Shown here: positions 1-6,433 of the stretch, one piece after another
Layout of the letters: every line of letters starts with the position of its first letter
Numbering within the stretch: position 1 is the first letter of the stretch
Assembly (NCBI GenBank): GCA_028705545.1
Contig: JAQWDG010000043.1
Span: forward strand, 1-8,290
DNA from: Methanoregula sp.
GTDB taxonomy: Archaea; Halobacteriota; Methanomicrobia; Methanomicrobiales; Methanospirillaceae
Direction of reading: 5' to 3'
Length of the DNA stretch: 8,290 nt
Translations under genes and position numbers: made by a program
Notes under the pieces: generated by a model
Database searches by the model: none
Told to the model about the DNA's origin: nothing
What the model saw: only the letters and a program-made list of their open reading frames with translations

Positions 1-941
1 AGCCGGCGGCCGGGCTGGAGCTCGCGGCCCACAAGACCGGCAAAGCCGGGCAGGACAAGGGCTGCGATCTTCTTTGCCTTTTTGAGGATCGCAGACCCGG
101 TTCCTTTGAAGAGATCGGTCACATCGATCTGTTCGGTCCCGACGCTCGCGTTGCGTTTTACCAGTTCGTCGCGGATGAGAAGAAGGGTCTGCTGCCGCTG
201 GACTTCGCGGCGGACGACCTCGGCAATGAGGTCGAGTTCCTGCACGCCCTTGATCTCCACCCGGGCGCCATCCTTGATCGAGATATTCACATCCTGCCGG
301 ATCGTCCCGAGCCCGCGCTTGACTTTTCCGGTCGAGCGGAGCACCATGCCGATATATTCCGCAACCTGCTGGACGTCCTCGGGGGTGTGCATGCAGGGCG
401 AAGTGGTGATTTCCACGAGAGGGATCCCGAGCCGGTCGAGCGAGAAGATCTCGTCTTTGACCCTCTGCGCTGCCTCCTCCTCGATACAGATCGTCTCGAT
501 GCTTCCCCCGTTCGGGAGCGCCCCGTTGATGGCCACGAGCGCCGTGCGCTGGAACCCGCTCGTGTTCGAGCCGTCGATCACGAGTTTCCGCATCGTGTGG
601 ACCTGCGGGATTGGGGTCATGCCAAACGTTTTTGCAAGCGTCAAGCCGATGGAAAGCGCCTCCTCGTTGAACGGCGCCGGGGGCTCCTCATCGTTCTCGA
701 CAAGGCAGGTGGTCTTATAGGTATAATACCGGAATTTCCGGATCCGCTTCATCTCTTCCTGTGCGGCCCGGTCGATCTCCCCCATCTCGCTCTCGGTTGC
801 GCGGAGGTAGCGGGAGAACTCGCCCGTGTGCTCCGCATTATCCATGAGCGTGGTCGGGCAGTGGCAGAAGAGTTTCTCTTTCGTGTCGAGCTGCTGGTGG
901 ATCTCGATCCCCGCAGTGAGGCCGAGCGCCTTATAATCCAT
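1..941 (-). CDS. gatE: Glu-tRNA(Gln) amidotransferase subunit E, N-terminal half (partial)
   Basis: GatE binds the tRNA and phosphorylates and amidates glutamate on misacylated Glu-tRNA(Gln), using ammonia released by GatD. The GatDE pair is the archaeal route to Gln-tRNA(Gln) and acts in the cytoplasm. The frame is open from the ATG at 941-939 to the window edge, giving 313 codons of a family that is usually about 620-630 residues, so roughly half is missing. The family is recognisable from the start MDYKALGLTAGIEIHQQLDT, then LFCHCPTTL, the VIDGSNTSGFQRTALVA segment, LDRLGIPLVEITTSPCMHTP, the RGLGTIRQDVNISIKDGARV core shared with GatB, and QPGRR at the edge. The start is fixed by GGAGG at 953-949, 7 bases upstream, inside the end of gatD. 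The 11-base overlap with gatD points to coupled translation of the two subunits. The break is the window edge, not a mutation. Confidence 0.96.
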   Translation of the reverse strand, partial: MDYKALGLTAGIEIHQQLDTKEKLFCHCPTTLMDNAEHTGEFSRYLRATESEMGEIDRAAQEEMKRIRKFRYYTYKTTCLVENDEEPPAPFNEEALSIGLTLAKTFGMTPIPQVHTMRKLVIDGSNTSGFQRTALVAINGALPNGGSIETICIEEEAAQRVKDEIFSLDRLGIPLVEITTSPCMHTPEDVQQVAEYIGMVLRSTGKVKRGLGTIRQDVNISIKDGARVEIKGVQELDLIAEVVRREVQRQQTLLLIRDELVKRNASVGTEQIDVTDLFKGTGSAILKKAKKIAALVLPGFAGLVGRELQPGRR

Positions 942-2169
942 GGCCGCTCCTCCGCATGTACTCGCCCTTGAGATCGGTTGCCATCATCGCCGCCGCCTTC
1001 TCCGGGTCCTTCTCATTCCCGAGCACCCACATCTGTTTCACGAGCGCCACTTCGGGGAGCATGTCGCCGCCCTCGATGACACCCGCATTCAGGAGGTCGC
1101 GGCCCGTGTCGTACACCCGGTCGCAGACCCGGCCGTGCATACACTGCGAGGTCATGACCACCTGCGTCCCGCCCGCGATCAGTTTCCTGATCCCCGGGAT
1201 CAGCGCCGTGCTCACGTGCCCGAGGCCGGTGCCGGCAAGGACAAGGCCCTTGTAACCCTCGTACGCTGCGAGAAGCTCCGGGGCCATCCCCGGGTAGAAC
1301 TGGATGAGGGCGCAGTGCGGTTCGAGTTTATCGTGCAGGGCAAGCTTGTGCGTGCCGCGCTTTACCACCTCGTCCGAGAGCGTGACCGTGCGGGTCGCGT
1401 AATCGATTGTTCCGACCGGGGGAATGCCGATGCTCTGGAACGCATCGCGCCGTGAGGTGTGCATCTTCCTTACCCGGGTTCCGCGGTGGATGGCGCAGTA
1501 ATCGTCGTTGGTCGTCCCGTGCATCACGATAGCAACCTCGCCGAGATTGCTCTTTGCCGCAAGCGCCGCACAGACCCCGTTCATTGCGTTGTCGCTCGAT
1601 GGCCGGTCGGCCGAACGCTGCGACCCGACAAAGACCACCGGTACCGGGGTGTCGAGCATGAAGCTCACCGCCGCCGCGCTGTAGGCCATCGTGTCCGTGC
1701 CGTGGGTGACGATGACCCCCGTGACACCGTGTTTGATCTCGTCGTGAATGGCACGGGCAAGCTCCTGCCAGATCGCAGGAGTCATGTTCTCGGAGAGGAT
1801 GGTGTAGAGCACTTTCGTGCGGTACCGCCCGATCTCCGCGAGCGCCGGGATTGCGGTCAGGATATCGTCCGCATCGAACTGGCTCGTGACCGCACCGGTC
1901 CGGTAATCGATCCGGCTCGCGATCGTGCCCCCCGTGGAGATAATGGAAAGTTCGGGCAGCTTCGGGTCCTGCCGGACCGGCGTCATGTGGGACGCCGGTG
2001 CAGGGGCCGGGGAAACAAGCGTACAACAGCCCTTCTCCACCCCGATGTTATAGCCGCTTGAGAGTTTCACGACAGCCATGCCGTCACGGTCGGTGATATA
2101 GGTACCGGAGAGGGTTTTTCCGCCATAGGTACAGGAGACATGGTCACCTGACGAGAACGCCTGCGTTAT
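931..2169 (-). CDS. gatD: Glu-tRNA(Gln) amidotransferase subunit D (L-asparaginase-like glutaminase)
   Basis: GatD hydrolyses glutamine and passes the ammonia to GatE. It is a type I L-asparaginase-like enzyme with an extra archaeal N-terminal domain. Numbered from the ATG at 2079-2077 (382 residues), the first catalytic Thr is T49 in ISTGGTIAS. The second Thr/Asp pair is T128-D129 in VTHGTDTM, and the catalytic Lys is K205 in RKMHTSRRD. DRPSSDN and MTSQCMHGRV also fit the family. The ATG at 2079 is probably not the true start. The frame upstream, 2169-2080, encodes TQAFSSGDHVSCTYGGKTLS and then GTYITDRDG, which is the beta-rich GatD N-terminal domain leading into VVKLSSGYNIGV. No ATG, GTG or TTG lies in frame there. 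I extend to the ATA at 2169-2167, which gives 412 residues and sits 8 bases after GGAGG. The ATA overlaps the argH stop as ATAA, and the end overlaps gatE. Identity is near certain; the exact start is inferred. Confidence 0.95.
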   Translation of the reverse strand: MTQAFSSGDHVSCTYGGKTLSGTYITDRDGMAVVKLSSGYNIGVEKGCCTLVSPAPAPASHMTPVRQDPKLPELSIISTGGTIASRIDYRTGAVTSQFDADDILTAIPALAEIGRYRTKVLYTILSENMTPAIWQELARAIHDEIKHGVTGVIVTHGTDTMAYSAAAVSFMLDTPVPVVFVGSQRSADRPSSDNAMNGVCAALAAKSNLGEVAIVMHGTTNDDYCAIHRGTRVRKMHTSRRDAFQSIGIPPVGTIDYATRTVTLSDEVVKRGTHKLALHDKLEPHCALIQFYPGMAPELLAAYEGYKGLVLAGTGLGHVSTALIPGIRKLIAGGTQVVMTSQCMHGRVCDRVYDTGRDLLNAGVIEGGDMLPEVALVKQMWVLGNEKDPEKAAAMMATDLKGEYMRRSGHGL

Positions 2170-3647
2170 GCTACCAGCCTCCGGGCATCGGAAAGGAGAT
2201 CTTCTTTTGCTTTCGCGATCTTTGCAAGACGTTCGTCAATGAACACCGAGTCGGTGTCGAGCAGTTTCTTGCGGTCGGCAATTGCGATCTTTGTCGCAAA
2301 CGGCGCCGGGCCACCGGTCGCCTTCCTGACCTCGACCGAGTGCACAACATCGAGAGCCTTATCGATCTGGTCCTGCGTGAGCCCCTTGCCGGAAAGCGAT
2401 ATCCCGAGCTCAAGCTCTTTTGCCGAGGCTTCAAGAGTCTCTAAGGTGAGGCTCCCCTTCGAGACGGCACGGCCCACGATGTTGTGGGCAGTGCGGAAGG
2501 GCAGGCCGTAGTCCCGCACGAGCGTATCGGCGAGTTCGGTTGCGGTCGAGTTCCCCTTTCCCGCCTCCTCCTTCATCCGTTCGGTCTCGAACGTTGCGCT
2601 CGAAAGCATATCGATGAGGAGCCGGAGGCTCTCTTTTGCGTCCTGCATCCCGCGCCAGATATTGGGGGTGAGCTCCTGGAGGTCGCGGTTGTAACTCATG
2701 GGGAGACCCTTGACAGTCATAAGCGCTCCCGTGTAGGCCCCGAAGACCGACCCGGTCTTTGCCCGCATGATCTCGGCAGTATCCGGGTTCTTCTTCTGGG
2801 GCATGATGGACGAGGTCGAGCAGAATGCATCGTCGAGCGTCACGAACTTCACAAACGAGGTGCTCCAGATCACGATCTCCTCGCAGAGCCGGCTCACGTT
2901 CGCCATCAGGATCGAGAGGTCGGCGAGGGTTTCGAGCGCGAAGTCGCGCGTTGCGACCGCGTCCATGGTATTGACGACAAGGCCGTCAAAGGCGAGGATC
3001 TTTGCGGTATATTCCCGGTCGATGGGGTAACCGGTGGACGCAAACGCAGCGGCCCCGAGCGGGCAGATGTTCACCCGTGCATAAGCGTCCCTGAGCCGGT
3101 CGAAATCCCGGGAGAACTGCTGCTCGTAGGCGAGGAGGTGGTGAGCGAGCGTAGTCGGCTGGGCGTGCTGCATATGGGTAAACCCGGGCATGACCGATTC
3201 CCGGTGCTGCTCGGCAATCGCGATGAGGACTTCGCGGACTTTTAAGAGCGCCGCCATCTGCTTGAGCAGGTCTTCGCGGAGCTTGAGCCGGATACAGGTC
3301 GCAACCTCGTCGTTTCTCGACCGGCCCATGTGCATCCGGCCGCCCACATCGGCCCCGACCGCTTCGATCAGCAGGGATTCAATCCCGGCGTGGACATCCT
3401 CGAACCGGTCGTCAAAGGCTTCTTCGGGGATCCCGTCGCTGTTGAGTTCAAGGAGCGCCGGCAGGAGCTGCTTTGCCGTCTCTGTGCTGATAATTTTCTG
3501 GCGTTCGAGCATCAGCACGTGGGCGATATCCACCAGCACGTCAGAATCCGCAATATACCGGTCGGAACGCATGGACGAGAGGAACTTCATCATATCCCCC
3601 GTCCTCTCGCCCGAAAGCCGTCCAAGTCGTACTACATCGGTCCTCAT
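2166..3647 (-). CDS. argH: Argininosuccinate lyase
   Basis: ArgH cleaves argininosuccinate to arginine and fumarate, the last step of arginine synthesis, as a cytoplasmic homotetramer of the fumarase/aspartase superfamily. From the chosen start the protein is 493 residues, close to archaeal relatives. Visible family signatures are HMGRSRNDEVAT (106-117), GFTHMQHAQPT (155-165) with the likely general acid H158, and the mobile-loop signature SSIMPQKKNP (279-288) with the catalytic serine at or next to S280. The C-terminal domain follows. The start is the ATG at 3647-3645, with GAGG 8 bases upstream. A longer in-frame start at 3758 would add 37 low-quality residues and run 62 bases into the regulator gene, so I rejected it. 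The TAA stop (2168-2166) overlaps the proposed gatD start, and argH probably heads an argH-gatD-gatE transcript. It could also be read through from the regulator, whose stop is 49 bases upstream. Confidence 0.97.
   Translation of the reverse strand: MRTDVVRLGRLSGERTGDMMKFLSSMRSDRYIADSDVLVDIAHVLMLERQKIISTETAKQLLPALLELNSDGIPEEAFDDRFEDVHAGIESLLIEAVGADVGGRMHMGRSRNDEVATCIRLKLREDLLKQMAALLKVREVLIAIAEQHRESVMPGFTHMQHAQPTTLAHHLLAYEQQFSRDFDRLRDAYARVNICPLGAAAFASTGYPIDREYTAKILAFDGLVVNTMDAVATRDFALETLADLSILMANVSRLCEEIVIWSTSFVKFVTLDDAFCSTSSIMPQKKNPDTAEIMRAKTGSVFGAYTGALMTVKGLPMSYNRDLQELTPNIWRGMQDAKESLRLLIDMLSSATFETERMKEEAGKGNSTATELADTLVRDYGLPFRTAHNIVGRAVSKGSLTLETLEASAKELELGISLSGKGLTQDQIDKALDVVHSVEVRKATGGPAPFATKIAIADRKKLLDTDSVFIDERLAKIAKAKEDLLSDARRLVA
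2178..2182 (-). promoter_or_regulatory. Shine-Dalgarno site that decides the gatD start
   Basis: A perfect GGAGG (minus strand, 2182-2178) lies within the last codons of argH. It is followed by an 8-base spacer and then ATA at 2169-2167. The site is far from the first in-frame ATG of gatD (99 bases) but ideally placed for the ATA, and the protein downstream of the ATA matches the GatD N-terminal domain. It could partly be a by-product of the Arg-Arg codons near the end of ArgH, so its role is inferred from position. Confidence 0.55.
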
Positions 3648-3667
3648 CCGATCTTCCTCATCAAAAG

Positions 3668-3703
3668 TTATACTCTCATGTTTGTATGCGGATCGATTAA
3701 ATC
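3668..3703 (-). promoter_or_regulatory. Possible argH promoter (two TATA-like elements)
   Basis: Two AT-rich elements precede argH on the minus strand: ATTTAATCG (about 3702-3694, overlapping the regulator's stop) and GTATAAC (about 3674-3668). Archaeal transcription starts about 25 bases after the TATA centre. The first would therefore leave a leader of about 25 bases that includes the Shine-Dalgarno site, and it fits better. The second would start transcription almost at the ATG and lose the site. Neither has been tested, and argH may instead be co-transcribed with the regulator. Confidence 0.35.
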
Positions 3704-4230
3704 CACGCCTTCCGGGCGGCAAGTTCGATTGCCCGCTGGACCGATTCGCGGGGGACAATAGTCGCTACCGGCACGTGGACGAGCTGTTCGATGATGCTCG
3801 ATACAATCGGGGCACAGACGATCGCGATCGCCCCTTCCCGCTCGGCCCGGACCCCGGCGGCGATTGCGTCTTCCATCGTGTGAACCGGGTATTCCCGGAC
3901 CCGCATCCGGTGCCCGTCCACCTCGGCGAGACGTTCCTCGACACATTCGAGCACCGGGCGGGCGGCAATGAGGCCGATAAAGTTCTCCTCGCCGATATGG
4001 TAGTATTTGCGCAGGGCCCTGACGATATCCCGCAGAGTCGAGAGGTTGGGGGAGCGTTTCCCATGCAGGATCTTGTACAGGGAACTCTGGGAGATCCCGC
4101 TCTGTTCTGCGAGGTCGCGGACACTGATGCGCAGGTCGTTTTTCATGAGATCGTTTAACGTCGCGACAAACTCCCCGTCAGAGGCGAGTGCCGCGCGCAT
4201 GAGCCGGTCGATCGGGTCCACGTGTGCCAT
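3697..4230 (-). CDS. HTH (XRE-type) transcriptional regulator with C-terminal putative ligand-binding domain
   Basis: A predicted 177-residue DNA-binding regulator. Residues 35-60 (ISVRDLAEQSGISQSSLYKI and on) form a clear Cro/XRE-type helix-turn-helix with the recognition helix around SQSSLYKILHGKRSP. The C-terminal half (about 85-170) has alternating strand/helix character. It includes EGAIAIVCAPIVSSII and VPVATIVP followed by a helix, reminiscent of small-molecule sensing domains such as the PrpR N-terminal fold; that resemblance is an impression from pattern only. The start is taken as the ATG at 4230 because a TATA-like element ends near 4258, which would place the RNA start within a few bases of it, making the mRNA leaderless or nearly so. 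The ATG at 4260 lies too close to the promoter. The gene stands back to back with the ABC importer operon and 49 bases ahead of argH. Control of the importer, of itself, or of arginine synthesis are all possible from position; the ligand is unknown. Confidence 0.82.
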   Translation of the reverse strand: MAHVDPIDRLMRAALASDGEFVATLNDLMKNDLRISVRDLAEQSGISQSSLYKILHGKRSPNLSTLRDIVRALRKYYHIGEENFIGLIAARPVLECVEERLAEVDGHRMRVREYPVHTMEDAIAAGVRAEREGAIAIVCAPIVSSIIEQLVHVPVATIVPRESVQRAIELAARKAWI

Positions 4231-4257
4231 GATACAGGTACAATACGGCAGAAAATC

Positions 4258-4268
4258 CATAAATATTT
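4258..4268 (-). promoter_or_regulatory. TATA-like element for the regulator gene
   Basis: On the minus strand AATATTTATGG (4268-4258) is followed about 28-30 bases later by the ATG at 4230. A TATA box here would start transcription about 25 bases downstream, giving a very short or absent leader, which agrees with the lack of a Shine-Dalgarno site before that ATG. A second AT-rich run, ATATAAG near 4274-4268, is an alternative. Confidence 0.45.
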
Positions 4269-4298
4269 CTTATATTGTCCAATACCCCTTGCGTACAG

Positions 4299-4315
4299 GG
4301 AAAAAATTTCCGGAA
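4299..4315. promoter_or_regulatory. Palindromic candidate operator between divergent promoters
   Basis: GGAAA (4299-4303) and TTTCC (4307-4311) form an inverted repeat around AAA. It overlaps a perfect 8-base palindrome, TTCCGGAA (4308-4315). The site sits between the TATA-like elements of the regulator and of the importer operon, where an autoregulating HTH dimer would be expected to bind. Only the symmetry and position are seen; binding is inferred. Confidence 0.3.
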
Positions 4316-4398
4316 CGGTCAGGGGAAGGGCCGGCGGTTGTGCCACCGAAAAACTGGACAGTACGAAACAGTTATTTTCCTCATGTCCATTTTTTACC

Positions 4399-4407
4399 AG
4401 TATATCG
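4399..4407 (+). promoter_or_regulatory. TATA-like element for the importer operon
   Basis: AGTATATCG at 4399-4407 would start transcription near 4430. That leaves a leader of roughly 45 bases before the binding-protein ATG at 4475 and excludes the upstream in-frame ATG at 4427. An AT-rich stretch at 4269-4275 (TTATATT) could act instead, with a much longer leader, so the choice is uncertain. Confidence 0.4.
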
Positions 4408-4474
4408 GGCCAAAAAGAGAATAAAAATGTCTAAACAGGTCACTTTTTTATGTATGATTTCACAACCGGTGTCT

Positions 4475-5494
4475 ATGAAGTCATGGAAGATTGCGGCAAC
4501 CGCGCTTATTGCGTTTGCCCTGATATTTGTAGTATTTTCCGCAGGCTGCACGCAGTCGTCGGGTTCCTCATCTGCTGCCAACGGCACTCCCGTAACCACG
4601 CTCCGTATCGGGTACCAGCCCAGCACCCACCAGATGGCGGAGATCACCGCCATGAACAAAGGGTGGTGGGAGCAGGATCTCGCGCCGTACGGTGTGAAAA
4701 ATGTCACGACCACGGTTTTCCCGACCGGAGCTCCCGAGATGCAGGCCATGCTCGCCGGTGACCTCGATGTCGCTTATGTCGGCGCTGCCCCGGTCCTTTC
4801 CGCGGTCAGTACCGGTCTTGACGCCAAGATCATCGCCGGTGTCAATACCCAGGGGTCGGACCTTGTCGTAAGAAACGATCTCGATTACAAAGGCCCGGAG
4901 AGTCTCAAGGGATTAAAAATCGCAACGTTCCAGGTCGGTACCATCCAGGACACCATCCTGCGCAACTGGCTGCAGGCGCACAATGTCACACCGGACAAGG
5001 ATGTCACGATCGTGGGGATGGGACCCGGGGATGCAGTTACCGCCATGGTAGCCGGAAAAGTTGACGGCGTATTCCTGCCCCACCCCTCCCCAGCAGTCAT
5101 CATTGATCAGGGCAAGGGTAAGACCGTTGTGCAGTCCGGGGAGATGTATCCCAACCACACCTGCTGTGTCCTTGTCGTGAGCGGGAAACTGATCCGGGAG
5201 CACCCCGAGATCGTAACGCAGATCCTCAAGACCCATGAAAAAGCGGTTGCCTGGAACGAAGCCCACCTTGAAGAAGCAGCAGAAATTTATTCCAAATCCA
5301 CCGGGACCAAGCTCTCGGATGTACAGGATTCGTTAAAAGAATGGGACGGAAAGTGGGCGACCGATCCGAACGTGATTGTCGATTCCGTCGTGGACTATGC
5401 GACCATCCAGTACAACCTGGGATACATTACAACACCGCTCACAAAAGACCAGCTCTTTGACCTCAGTTTCTATAATAAAACGGTAACCGCATAA
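4475..5494 (+). CDS. ABC transporter substrate-binding lipoprotein, NitT/TauT (SsuA-like) family
   Basis: An extracellular solute receptor that delivers its ligand to the permease encoded next. From the ATG at 4475 it is 339 residues. A Lys-bearing start (MKSWK) is followed by a hydrophobic stretch (7-22) and a lipobox FSAGC with the lipidated Cys at 25, then a Ser-rich linker. The mature domain begins TTLRIGYQPS (41-50). It holds the usual NitT/TauT features: the segment around AMLAGDLDVAYVGAAPVLSA (91-110), LKGLKIATFQVGT (144-156), and PGDAVTAMVAGKVDGVFLPHP (184-204). An unusual vicinal Cys pair lies at 230-231. The start is chosen because it gives a textbook lipoprotein signal and has a short GGTG just upstream; the ATGs at 4427 and 4454 only add a non-signal-like extension. 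The family covers sulfonates, taurine, nitrate, bicarbonate and thiamine-precursor binders. For a methanogen, a sulfonate such as coenzyme M or taurine is possible, but that is a guess. Confidence 0.92.
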   Translation: MKSWKIAATALIAFALIFVVFSAGCTQSSGSSSAANGTPVTTLRIGYQPSTHQMAEITAMNKGWWEQDLAPYGVKNVTTTVFPTGAPEMQAMLAGDLDVAYVGAAPVLSAVSTGLDAKIIAGVNTQGSDLVVRNDLDYKGPESLKGLKIATFQVGTIQDTILRNWLQAHNVTPDKDVTIVGMGPGDAVTAMVAGKVDGVFLPHPSPAVIIDQGKGKTVVQSGEMYPNHTCCVLVVSGKLIREHPEIVTQILKTHEKAVAWNEAHLEEAAEIYSKSTGTKLSDVQDSLKEWDGKWATDPNVIVDSVVDYATIQYNLGYITTPLTKDQLFDLSFYNKTVTA

Positions 5495-5505
5495 AAACCA
5501 CCAAC

Positions 5506-5518
5506 TATTTTTCCTTTT
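5506..5518 (+). terminator. U-tract downstream of the binding-protein gene (possible partial terminator)
   Basis: Two T-runs (5508-5512 and 5515-5518) begin 13 bases after the binding-protein stop, ahead of a 149-base gap that separates it from the permease gene. Archaeal RNA polymerase terminates at such tracts without a hairpin. Partial termination would leave more binding protein than membrane components, a common ratio for ABC importers. No clear new TATA box is visible in the gap, so the permease and ATPase are probably transcribed by read-through. Confidence 0.4.
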
Positions 5519-5643
5519 AAGGCGCCGTATGTAAAGGAATATCTGCTACGGCAACAGGGGAAAACTCCACCTGCGATCCTGGCCGTAAAGGAAAAGATAC
5601 CGTCACATGCGGGGACGGGCACAACCATGGATTACCGATACGC

Positions 5644-6432
5644 ATGACGAAGATTCTACCGAAGAGCCACAAGAACCGGTGGTTTGGAGTTCTGGCAATT
5701 GCCCTGTGCCTTGTCATCTGGGAGATCGTTGCGGTTGCCATTGTAAAGTATTCCTTTATCCTCCCATCCCCGACCGATGTCTTTACGGCATTTGTTGAAC
5801 TGGTGAAAAACGGGACCCTGATCCTCGATTTCGAAGAGAGTATGGTTCACTTTGCCGTTGGGATGGGCGCCGCGCTCCTGGTGGGAATACCTATCGGGAT
5901 ATTCATGGGCTGGAGCAGGAAATGCGATGCATTTCTCAACCCCATTGTGGAACTCCTCCGCCCGATCCCGCCTCTTGCCTGGATCCCGTTTGCCATTATC
6001 TGGTTCGGTCTGACGCTCTGGTCGGCAGGTTTTGTCATCTTTATCGGTTCCGTTTTCCCCATCATCATCAATACTTACAGCGGGTTCCGAAGCGTGCCCC
6101 GTATCTATGTGGAAGCGGGAAAGATGCTGGGGTGCACCAAAAGCCGGGACCTGATCCGGCATATCGCATTCCCGGCAGCTCTGCCTTCGGTCGCATCCGG
6201 GATCCGGATTGCAACCGGGGTGGCATGGATGTGCCTCGTGGCGGCCGAACTGTTCGGTGTCTCAAATTACGGTCTGGGGAAAAACCTCTGGCAGTACTAT
6301 AACCTCCACCGAATGGACTGCGTGGTCGTATACATGCTCATCCTCGGCCTGATCGGGCTGCTCGTGGACATGCTCCTTCGGTATTATATCGATCATCATT
6401 TCCTGAAATGGCAGACAAAAGAGGTGGCCTGA
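5644..6432 (+). CDS. ABC transporter permease, NitT/TauT (SsuC-like) family
   Basis: The membrane channel subunit of the importer, 262 residues, expected to work as a homodimer. Hydrophobic segments lie at about 14-34, 66-88, 108-122, 125-145, 188-207 and 226-246, matching the usual six. RPIPPLAWIPFAIIWFG (106-122) is typical of the SsuC/TauC group. The cytoplasmic EAA loop that docks on the ATPase is at 157-188, starting EAGKMLGCTKSRDLIRHIAF. The start is the ATG at 5644. The frame stays open upstream to 5521 but has no ATG, GTG or TTG there, which makes 5644 the first usable start. No good Shine-Dalgarno site precedes it. Instead a six-codon ORF (5627-5647) ends in a TGA that overlaps this ATG as ATGA. 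The gene ends one base before the ATPase start, so these two are clearly one operon with the binding-protein gene. Confidence 0.93.
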   Translation: MTKILPKSHKNRWFGVLAIALCLVIWEIVAVAIVKYSFILPSPTDVFTAFVELVKNGTLILDFEESMVHFAVGMGAALLVGIPIGIFMGWSRKCDAFLNPIVELLRPIPPLAWIPFAIIWFGLTLWSAGFVIFIGSVFPIIINTYSGFRSVPRIYVEAGKMLGCTKSRDLIRHIAFPAALPSVASGIRIATGVAWMCLVAAELFGVSNYGLGKNLWQYYNLHRMDCVVVYMLILGLIGLLVDMLLRYYIDHHFLKWQTKEVA

Positions 6433-6433
6433 T

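Noticed and set aside
82..971. Long plus-strand ORFs opposite gatE (82-720, 387-971)
   Set aside because: They are antisense shadows of a strongly conserved gatE frame. Their translations are Arg/Ser-rich with no recognisable domain.
940..2061. Plus-strand ORFs opposite gatD (940-1455, 1459-2061) and the alternative minus frame 1328-2026
   Set aside because: These are shadows of gatD in GC-rich DNA; the GatD frame carries all catalytic motifs.
3648..3758. N-terminal extension of ArgH from the ATG at 3758
   Set aside because: It adds 37 residues unlike ArgH and overlaps the regulator gene by 62 bases; the ATG at 3647 has a proper ribosome site.
2484..4158. Plus-strand ORFs opposite argH and the regulator (2484-3245, 3190-4158)
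   Set aside because: Composition is typical of antisense frames, and both overlap well-supported genes on the other strand.
4231..4260. Regulator start at the ATG at 4260
   Set aside because: It lies inside or next to the promoter element and adds ten residues without family character.
4007..4474. Long N-terminal extension of the binding protein from 4007, or starts at 4427 and 4454
   Set aside because: The extension is antisense to the regulator and crosses the promoter region. Only the 4475 start places the lipoprotein signal at the N-terminus.
5607..5798. Short plus-strand ORF crossing the permease start
   Set aside because: It overlaps the permease in another frame and shows no domain or ribosome site.
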